Shown: piece after piece, positions 1 through 4,746 of the stretch
Layout: each line of letters begins with the position of its first letter
Position numbering within the stretch: the first letter of the stretch is position 1
Source of the DNA: an uncultured Eubacteriales bacterium
GTDB lineage: Bacteria > Bacillota > Clostridia > Lachnospirales > Lachnospiraceae
Direction of reading: 5' to 3'
Length of the DNA stretch: 9,197 nt
Assembly: GCA_900549105.1 (NCBI GenBank)
Contig: URND01000117.1
Span: 1-9,197, forward strand
Position numbers and translations under genes: made by a program
Notes under the pieces: generated by a model
What the model was told of the DNA's origin: nothing
Database searches by the model: none
The model's input: only the letters and a program-made list of their open reading frames with translations

Positions 1-917
1 GTGCGGTACAGCCACATGTAGGACTTGCTGGTGGAGGAACGTCCCGGCTCTTTCAACACCTGCAAGGTCGTCTCGTCGGCGTGCAGCACCGGCTCCTTAC
101 AAAGCTGCTCGCGCAGCGCATCGTAGATCGGCCGCAGCCATTTCTCCGAAGTGTTCAGCAGCCAGTTGGCCATCGTCTGCCGGGATAGCCTCAAGCCCTG
201 TCGGTTAAACTCCTGCTCCAGACGGTACAGCGGCGAGTACATGACGAATTTCTGTGCTGCCAGATACGCCACTGCCTCCGCAGAGGCAAAGCTGCCAGGC
301 AGCAGCGCAGGCTCCTTCGCCGCCTTCACAATGTTGGCTTCACCGGTCTCCTGCTCGCAGTTCTTGCAGGCGTAGGTGTAGTACACGTCCTCGCGCACCC
401 AGAACTCTGCCGGCTTCATCATTAAGCTGCGGCGGACTTCCTTGCCAATCTCCACCAATTTGCTGCCACAGGCAGAACAAGTCCGTTCGTTCCCCGGCAG
501 GCGGTGCTCCACCACCTCGGTGGGAGTACCCTCTGGAACGACATCCAGCACATTGCCGGACTGCCGTTTGCGCTCGTGCGCCTTCACGGTGATCTGCTTC
601 TCCGTGGCGGCTTTGGTGCCAAAGGCGTAGGCCTCCAGCTCGTTGTAGGTCAGGCTCAGCTGCTCCATGACCATCTGCTCCGCCTGTTCCGAGGAACGGC
701 CAAACAGCTTCTTCTTGGACAGCTTCAGCTGCTCCAGCAACCACTCATTTTGCAGCGTAAGGCTGGTGATGACCTGCGCCTGCTCCTGTTCGAGGGCGGC
801 AAACTTTGCTTCCAGCTTTGCATTCCGTGCTTTTTCCTGCTGCAAATGCTCATATTCCGCACGGGAAATGGTCACCATTTCTTCCGTGTTGCTTGTCTGC
901 ATTTCTCTGTTTTCCAT
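1..917 (-). CDS. tnpC: IS66 family transposase TnpC, partial (C-terminus beyond left edge)
   Basis: This is the DDE transposase that cuts and joins DNA during IS66 transposition. From the ATG at 917 the frame stays open for 305 codons to the left edge. Residues about 20-68 form a leucine-rich coiled coil. KKKLFGRSSEQ (68-78) is the IS66 signature. A zinc-finger-like pair CSAC (147-150) and CKNC (184-187) follows. HADET contains D281, the first acidic residue of the catalytic triad. The other two acidic residues lie outside the window, as full proteins of this family are around 500 aa. The gene follows tnpB after a 68-base gap. No Shine-Dalgarno sequence precedes the ATG, but an extended -10 box lies six bases upstream, which would give a leaderless message. 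Internal ATGs at residues 6 and 14 are alternative starts without better ribosome sites. The family assignment is very secure; the exact start is less so. Confidence 0.95.
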   Translation of the reverse strand, partial: MENREMQTSNTEEMVTISRAEYEHLQQEKARNAKLEAKFAALEQEQAQVITSLTLQNEWLLEQLKLSKKKLFGRSSEQAEQMVMEQLSLTYNELEAYAFGTKAATEKQITVKAHERKRQSGNVLDVVPEGTPTEVVEHRLPGNERTCSACGSKLVEIGKEVRRSLMMKPAEFWVREDVYYTYACKNCEQETGEANIVKAAKEPALLPGSFASAEAVAYLAAQKFVMYSPLYRLEQEFNRQGLRLSRQTMANWLLNTSEKWLRPIYDALREQLCKEPVLHADETTLQVLKEPGRSSTSKSYMWLYR

Positions 918-923
918 GAGGAA

Positions 924-952
924 ATTATACCACAAGGCAGAGAGAAAAGCCA
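924..952 (-). promoter_or_regulatory. Candidate tnpC promoter with extended -10
   Basis: On the minus strand TATAAT occupies 929-924 and is preceded by TGG, giving the extended -10 pattern TGnTATAAT. The -35 region at 952-947 (TGGCTT) is poor, which extended -10 promoters tolerate. Counting seven bases from the last T puts the predicted +1 on base 917, the A of the tnpC ATG. This is sequence inference only. Confidence 0.4.
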
Positions 953-985
953 GTATTTTCAATGGTTTTGGACATTCTTCCTTGC

Positions 986-1342
986 TCAGACTGTGCTCAA
1001 TCCTGTCACCGGACGGTGGGCTTTCGGCTGTTCGATTTGCAGTCCCTCCATGAGCCAGCGGTACTGCTGCGGCGTTAAAGTCTTCACCTCAGATTCTGAG
1101 CGCGGCCATTGGTACGCGCCCTGTTCCAGTCGCTTGTACAGCAGGATAAAGCCATCTTTTTCCCAGTACAAGCCCTTGATACGGTCCCGCCGCCGTCCGC
1201 AGAACAAAAATAATGTGTTGGTAAACGGATCCAACTCAAACTGCTGCTGGACGAGCCGCGCCAGACCATCTATGCCTTTACGCAGATCCGTGTAGCCGCA
1301 GGCAATATAGACTTGATCTGCACCGGTGAAGTCGTTCAGCAT
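986..1342 (-). CDS. tnpB: IS66 family accessory protein TnpB (IS66 Orf2-like)
   Basis: This is the 118-aa accessory protein of IS66-family elements. It is needed for efficient transposition of characterised members, but its biochemical role is unclear. The family hallmarks are all visible: VYIACGYTDLRKGIDGLA near residues 11-28, the basic segment LFLFCGRRRDRIKGLYWE near 45-62, and FILLYKRLEQGAYQWPR near 65-81. Length fits the usual 110-120 aa. The start codon overlaps the stop of tnpA within ATGCTGA (7 bases), a standard arrangement for this family that implies translational coupling. It is intact, with no frameshift. The identification rests on conserved motifs and on gene order tnpA-tnpB-tnpC. 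Confidence 0.95.
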   Translation of the reverse strand: MLNDFTGADQVYIACGYTDLRKGIDGLARLVQQQFELDPFTNTLFLFCGRRRDRIKGLYWEKDGFILLYKRLEQGAYQWPRSESEVKTLTPQQYRWLMEGLQIEQPKAHRPVTGLSTV

Positions 1343-1683
1343 AGGCGCAGGAGCTCCACCAGCAGTCTCAGCTGTTCCGCGTCACAACCGGGGTAAATGT
1401 CCAGACTGGCCTTCCCAATATGCAGTGTGGCGCAACGTTCCGCTACGTTGCGAGACATTTTCTTCGGTTCCGGCAGCTCCGCAAAGGTCACGGCCGTTGA
1501 TGGCGGTGCTCCGTTTTTCCGTACGCCTGTCAACAGTTCACGTTCCCAACGGTAATAGGTGGCTGTCGTAACACCCCGCTGCCGGCACCATTCACTTACA
1601 GAGAGACCGCTGCCCCTGCATTCCTGTATAGACATGCTCCATTCCTGCTTCTTGGCTTCATGTTTCAGCTCATTGCTCGTCAT
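1336..1683 (-). CDS. tnpA: IS66 family accessory protein TnpA (helix-turn-helix)
   Basis: This is the first gene of the IS66 element, 115 aa, and probably a DNA-binding accessory transposition protein. The N-terminal half (about residues 13-48) reads as a helix-turn-helix: WSMSIQECRGSGLSVSEWCR then GVTTATYYRWERELL. This is the typical 'SGLSVSEWCRQRGVTTATYYRW' pattern of IS66 TnpA, related to IS3/IS66-type transposase N-termini. The C-terminal part (LHIGKASLDIYPGCDAEQLRLLVELLRLC) is the usual short strand-helix tail. The ATG at 1683 follows directly on a TAA stop (TAAATG) of an ORF entering from outside the element. A TATAAT box lies at 1702-1707, eighteen bases upstream. The ribosome site is weak. 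Confidence 0.9.
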   Translation of the reverse strand: MTSNELKHEAKKQEWSMSIQECRGSGLSVSEWCRQRGVTTATYYRWERELLTGVRKNGAPPSTAVTFAELPEPKKMSRNVAERCATLHIGKASLDIYPGCDAEQLRLLVELLRLC

Positions 1684-1701
1684 TTACTTCACACCCTGAA
1701 C

Positions 1702-1740
1702 ATTATAGTGGTGGAAAGTTTCACAACTCCCCACCACTAT
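1702..1740 (-). promoter_or_regulatory. Candidate tnpA promoter (-10) overlapped by a strong hairpin
   Basis: TATAAT on the minus strand at 1707-1702 predicts a start near 1695; no convincing -35 is present at 17 bases. The -10 overlaps the edge of an inverted repeat: ATAGTGGTGG at 1705-1714 pairs perfectly with CCACCACTAT at 1731-1740. Inside it, AGTT (1717-1720) pairs with AACT (1725-1728) around a TCAC loop, with a 2x2 mismatch between the stems. No T-run follows on either strand, so it is not a normal terminator. A transcript started at the tnpA promoter would lack the hairpin, while read-through from the upstream operon would contain it. Confidence 0.45.
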
Positions 1741-1749
1741 TGTCCCATG

Positions 1750-1781
1750 TCTGTCCAGCCGCTGCCTGCTTTGACGGTTAC
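1750..1781 (-). repeat. Putative IS66 terminal inverted repeat (outer end)
   Basis: The minus-strand sequence beginning GTAACCGTCAAAGCAGGC at 1781 has the GTAA-type tip expected of IS66 ends and sits where the reading frame of the operon's last gene loses any clear identity. The other end is not in the window, so the inverted-repeat relationship cannot be confirmed here. Confidence 0.4.
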
Positions 1782-1883
1782 TGATAATCTCAAAAAACGC
1801 TGACATGCCAAGGCTTTCGAGATACAAAACGACCCTACCCGATCCGCAAGTCTCATCAACTTGTTCGGATTGGATAGGGGCGT

Positions 1884-3452
1884 TCATTTCCTTCTTCCAA
1901 TTAGTTTCACCCGGATTGTATTCAGTCTAGAAATTTCTTCAGTAGTTAAATCTGATTCTAGTGTTTTTGAGTTGACGAAAGCAACAATTTGATTAAGATT
2001 CACATTATTACTAAACATCGTTTTTACACGTTCAATATCACAAGGTTTAATTTGACGATATGGAACTGAGATAGTTCTAAATTCGTTAGGGGTGAGTTCT
2101 GATACTCCACCTGCGTAATATCTACCAACAACTTCGCATTGAGCAAGTGTTAGTGAATTATAAAAGCAAAACACTAAACTTTCGGGATCTATGCCCTCAT
2201 GCAGTCGAAGATTATACGCAATGTCTGTGGTATATATTTCGGCAGGATTAGTAGAAATTCGCGGGCATAAATCATATCTTTTGAAGAATATTACTCGGCC
2301 ACTTTTAACGATTGGAACCCCATACCAAGGTTTGCGTTTAGAACATTTGTAACTTTTCTGAATTTCCACACCGTTTCTTTTTGTGGAGGCAACTATAGAC
2401 AAATAGTTTTTTAAGGAAACTGGTAACTCGTCTGGTTTTGTTCCTACCAGATCTAAAAGATATACTTTTTTTCCCGCTGATGCTAATTCGGAAATGAGAG
2501 CATGATTTACCTCAAATTTGTTTTTTGCCATTATCCCCTTAGATATAATGGGTTTTACATACTGAGCACATTCATATTGATCGACTTCTTCTTTTGTCAA
2601 AATAAATTTATTATTTGCGCCAGTCACAATCCCGGGAGCACTATCTGAAAGTTTTGCAATAGTAGTATATTGGTTTGTAATTCGATTTAATAAATCAATT
2701 TCTTCATCAGAAAGAACTGCATTAGACCATTTTTTCAAAGGTTTATTTCGTTCAATTCTAGATTCTAGAATTGGTGTTTTAGAATCTAACTTTGCATATT
2801 GACGATACGAAATATAGGGAAGCCCTTGATTTTCATTAGTGAGGTATACCAAGCAAGCCTCTTGCTCTATTTCAGGAAACATACGCTCTTCAAAAGAAAG
2901 AATATGTATAGTGTTAAATTTCTTTTCAAGAAATCCTCTAAGCTTTTCGGCATACTGTACTTGCAAAAACTCTGTGGGAAGCACAAAAAATACCGTACCG
3001 GTTTTTGATAAAAGTTGAGTGGCCACTATTACAAACGCAACCCAAGCATTTTGAATTAAGCTCTCAGGTAAGTTTAAACTTTGACATAAAGAACGAGCAG
3101 CCTCCAAGAACTTCTTGTCCATGTTTTTTATGTTGATGTATGGTGGGTTTCCTACAACAAGGTCAAACTTCGCTTTACAAGTGGAAGAATATTCCAGAAA
3201 GTCAGCGGCAATCATTGTTACTTTAGGAGAAAGAATTCGCTCATTGATGGCCTGTACTTTCTCTTGGTATAACTCCACTCCTACAATATTGTCTACAGAA
3301 TTGGATTTGGAAAAAAGTCGAATGAACCTTCCATCTCCAGCGCTGGGCTCTAAAATTGATTTTATAGGCTTATGTTGCTGTTGTAGGTAATTGTATATAA
3401 AGTGAACAGTTTTTTGGGGGGTATAATAAGACCCCGACAATTTTTCATCCAT
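1884..3452 (-). CDS. N6-adenine DNA methyltransferase, Eco57I/TaqI type
   Basis: This 522-aa enzyme should transfer a methyl group from S-adenosylmethionine to N6 of adenine in a specific DNA site. Motif X is GSYYTPQ (7-13). Motif I, the SAM-binding loop, is ILEPSAGDGRFI (33-44). E60 follows as the acidic SAM contact and AADF (82-85) as the next strand. Motif IV, NPPY (102-105), is the catalytic adenine-binding loop. The C-terminal half matches Eco57I/TaqI-type target recognition: KRKPWYGVP (372-380), RVIFFKRYDLCPRISTNPAE (386-405) and YAGGVSELTPNEFRTISVPY (446-465). It has no nuclease domain and is much shorter than fused type IIG enzymes, so any restriction partner must be separate; the upstream HNH gene is the candidate. 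The start at 3452 has AGGA five bases upstream and lies 24 bases after the HNH stop. The gene is AT-rich like the rest of the cassette. The target sequence cannot be predicted from this. Confidence 0.93.
   Translation of the reverse strand: MDEKLSGSYYTPQKTVHFIYNYLQQQHKPIKSILEPSAGDGRFIRLFSKSNSVDNIVGVELYQEKVQAINERILSPKVTMIAADFLEYSSTCKAKFDLVVGNPPYINIKNMDKKFLEAARSLCQSLNLPESLIQNAWVAFVIVATQLLSKTGTVFFVLPTEFLQVQYAEKLRGFLEKKFNTIHILSFEERMFPEIEQEACLVYLTNENQGLPYISYRQYAKLDSKTPILESRIERNKPLKKWSNAVLSDEEIDLLNRITNQYTTIAKLSDSAPGIVTGANNKFILTKEEVDQYECAQYVKPIISKGIMAKNKFEVNHALISELASAGKKVYLLDLVGTKPDELPVSLKNYLSIVASTKRNGVEIQKSYKCSKRKPWYGVPIVKSGRVIFFKRYDLCPRISTNPAEIYTTDIAYNLRLHEGIDPESLVFCFYNSLTLAQCEVVGRYYAGGVSELTPNEFRTISVPYRQIKPCDIERVKTMFSNNVNLNQIVAFVNSKTLESDLTTEEISRLNTIRVKLIGRRK
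2753..2773. repeat. 21-base palindrome inside the methyltransferase gene
   Basis: CAATTCTAG (2753-2761) and CTAGAATTG (2765-2773) are perfect 9-base reverse complements around ATT. It encodes residues around 228-235 (ILESRIE) of the methyltransferase. It contains two overlapping-neighbour TCTAGA hexamers. No role is known; listed because a 9-base perfect arm with a 3-base centre is uncommon. Confidence 0.5.
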
Positions 3453-3464
3453 AGTTTTCCTGAT

Positions 3465-3489
3465 AACTTTAAGGTGTTATATTAAAGTT
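3465..3489 (-). repeat. Hairpin at the HNH-methyltransferase junction
   Basis: AACTTTAA (3465-3472) and TTAAAGTT (3482-3489) are perfect reverse complements of 8 bases around a 9-base loop. The HNH stop codon lies in the loop, and the stem ends one base before the ATCAGGA segment that carries the methyltransferase ribosome site. The stem is AT-rich (one G/C pair) so it is weak. It could tune translation between the two genes or be chance. Confidence 0.35.
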
Positions 3490-4136
3490 TTATTCCTTTT
3501 CATTATTAGAGCACCAAGGCATTGCTCCAGTTTTTCTGCAACAGTGGGAGTGCTTGTGCGCTGTGTAGAAATAAAATTCTTTATTTCCAGTAACAAATAG
3601 TCTAGGCGACGAAATTCACTGCCCAATAAAAGTTTCTGGTAAAAATCTACGACTACTTGATCTTCAGCATAATCCGGTCGGATACATATGTAGTAATCTT
3701 CGTTCCTATCAAAAACCTGTGCAATAGATCCATCATCGGGATTCAGAGTCCCTTGGTGATCTTCATCAATCATCAATTTCCCTTTGCCACGGTTGCAAGA
3801 GTAACAAGCGAGTACAAGGTTGCTCACTTTACCGGCTTCACTTCGACCTGCTGTATCTTTTGAAAAAGCATCTTCACAAATAAAATGGTCAACTTCAAAT
3901 AGCCGTATATCAGAGATTCCAATCCAAGCACCACAATAAGCGCATTTGCAGTTATATATTTCAGAAAATGGCTTAAAATAGACATCTTGTTTATCGTGAA
4001 CAAAGTTATACATTATTTTTGCGCGCTTGTGATCTTGCTGGATTTTGCGCTCTAAAGCACATTTTTTAAGCGCAACATCAACTAAAACCGGACAATTTGT
4101 TGTGTTCCTATAATCTTTATTTGTGTCCGTAAGCAT
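3477..4136 (-). CDS. HNH endonuclease, probable restriction effector
   Basis: This 219-aa protein contains one HNH (beta-beta-alpha metal) nuclease domain and should cleave DNA or nick it using one divalent metal. The core reads CAYCG (65-69), then FEVDH (80-84) with D83-H84 as the catalytic/metal pair, then SNLVLACYSCNRGKGK (105-120) with N106, N115 and the second zinc knuckle C111/C114. The two CxxC pairs form the structural zinc site seen in many HNH proteins. Helical N-terminal (1-60) and C-terminal (150-219) extensions are unassigned and may bind a partner. The ATG at 4136 lies inside the 3' end of the receiver gene (20-base overlap) and is set by AGGGAG at 4144-4149, seven bases upstream. 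Tight coupling suggests a complex with, or control by, the receiver protein. The PtuB nuclease of Septu systems is a comparable stand-alone HNH protein, but here the ATPase partner is of a different type. Confidence 0.9.
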   Translation of the reverse strand: MLTDTNKDYRNTTNCPVLVDVALKKCALERKIQQDHKRAKIMYNFVHDKQDVYFKPFSEIYNCKCAYCGAWIGISDIRLFEVDHFICEDAFSKDTAGRSEAGKVSNLVLACYSCNRGKGKLMIDEDHQGTLNPDDGSIAQVFDRNEDYYICIRPDYAEDQVVVDFYQKLLLGSEFRRLDYLLLEIKNFISTQRTSTPTVAEKLEQCLGALIMKRNKTLI

Positions 4137-4746
4137 CTTTAATCTCCCTAAAACTGCAAATCAGATTATCAATATCACTTTTCGACAAAGCATCATAAGA
4201 ATCATCGCCTTGTAACGAATTTAACACTTTATCAATAAGAAGCTTTTCCACATCTTTGCTCTGAATCAGATCATCTGCCAAATCCTCAAAGTCTAGAACC
4301 TCTTTAATAGCCCTGTCTAAACACGGAGCTAATTTTTCCTGATAGTATTGAGTGGCATCCTCTCCATGCCGGCCAGAAAACTTGCGGATTACATTTTCGC
4401 CAGCCAGTGTTTCATCTTGGGTAATAATTATGACTTCTACATATGGCAAAATCTTTCTAAGAATAATTTTAAATTGCTTACCAGAAAATCGACCAGTGCC
4501 AATAGTGCGTTCTTCAAATAAATGATTGTCGATCAAAATCACATTTGCAGCTTTAACAGTAACATTTTGGAGTAATGCTTCATAACCTTCATCCCCACAA
4601 AAACGGACCTCTTTATAGACTTTTTCAATTTGTGCGATATCAGGTTGTTGAAACGGTGTGGCGCAATACTCCTTGTTCATGTATTGAGACAAAATTTCAT
4701 CACTATTATCATCGATATATACGATGTTAATCTTTTTGTCCGGCAT
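4117..4746 (-). CDS. Response-regulator receiver-domain protein without DNA-binding output
   Basis: This 209-aa protein should accept a phosphoryl group from the adjacent kinase-like protein. The receiver signature is complete. VYIDDN (9-14) gives the acidic pair D12/D13. ILIDNHL (70-76) gives the phospho-acceptor D73. IIITQDE (106-112) gives the switch residue T109. QEKLAP (136-141) gives K138 as the likely conserved lysine. Long segments between strands 1 and 3 (residues about 20-66) make it larger than the usual 120-aa domain. The C-terminal 60-65 residues are acidic and helical and do not resemble a helix-turn-helix or any known output domain, so control is probably by protein contact rather than transcription. 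Its ATG follows directly on the TAA of the kinase gene, with AGGAG about 11 bases upstream. Its own end overlaps the HNH start, so the three genes are translated as a unit. Confidence 0.88.
   Translation of the reverse strand: MPDKKINIVYIDDNSDEILSQYMNKEYCATPFQQPDIAQIEKVYKEVRFCGDEGYEALLQNVTVKAANVILIDNHLFEERTIGTGRFSGKQFKIILRKILPYVEVIIITQDETLAGENVIRKFSGRHGEDATQYYQEKLAPCLDRAIKEVLDFEDLADDLIQSKDVEKLLIDKVLNSLQGDDSYDALSKSDIDNLICSFREIKDAYGHK
4144..4149 (-). promoter_or_regulatory. Ribosome binding site of the HNH gene inside the receiver gene
   Basis: AGGGAG on the minus strand, followed by seven bases (ATTAAAG) and the ATG at 4136. It decides the start of the HNH gene and shows that the 20-base overlap with the receiver gene is real rather than an over-long ORF call. 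Confidence 0.75.

Larger units (their letters stand above)
1..1781 (-). mobile_element. IS66-family insertion sequence, left part beyond the window
   Basis: The element carries tnpA, tnpB and tnpC in order on the minus strand. I place its outer end at 1781. Reading inward on the minus strand, 5'-GTAACCGTCAAAGCAGGC begins there and resembles the GTAA tips common to IS66 inverted repeats. It lies about 98 bases before tnpA, a normal distance. IS66 elements usually duplicate 8 bases, so 1782-1789 (TGATAATC on the plus strand) would be one copy of the target duplication. The partner repeat and second duplication lie left of the window, so the boundary is unproven. The insertion cuts the last gene of the neighbouring operon and faces the same way as that operon. 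Confidence 0.85.
1684..1887 (-). pseudogene. 5' fragment of a fifth operon gene, truncated by the IS66 insertion
   Basis: An ATG at 1887 overlaps the methyltransferase stop as ATGA, and GGAAG lies six bases upstream. This arrangement is typical of a genuine translationally coupled next gene. Only about 36 residues (MNAPIQSEQVDETCGSGRVV through roughly FFEII) come from the original gene if the IS end is at 1781. The remaining 31 codons are IS66 end sequence, through the hairpin, to a TAA directly before tnpA. I do not recognise the fragment and it is too short to assign a function. The rest of the gene should lie on the far side of the IS, left of the window. An alternative is that this is a native short ORF of 67 aa, which I consider less likely because its 3' part coincides with IS terminal sequence. 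Confidence 0.5.

Noticed and set aside
504..1295. 263-codon open frame on the plus strand
   Set aside because: It lies antisense to the start of tnpC and to tnpB, shows no domain, and the minus strand has clear IS66 motifs.
1705..1740. Hairpin read as an intrinsic terminator of the operon or IS
   Set aside because: No T-run follows the stem on either strand.
1884..3452. Type IIG fused restriction enzyme-methylase
   Set aside because: At 522 aa the protein starts directly with motif X and has no N-terminal PD-(D/E)XK nuclease domain.
1926..4297. Several TCTAGA hexamers in the cassette as possible recognition sites of the methylase
   Set aside because: The number is close to what an AT-rich stretch of this size would contain by chance, and the target of the enzyme cannot be read from its sequence.
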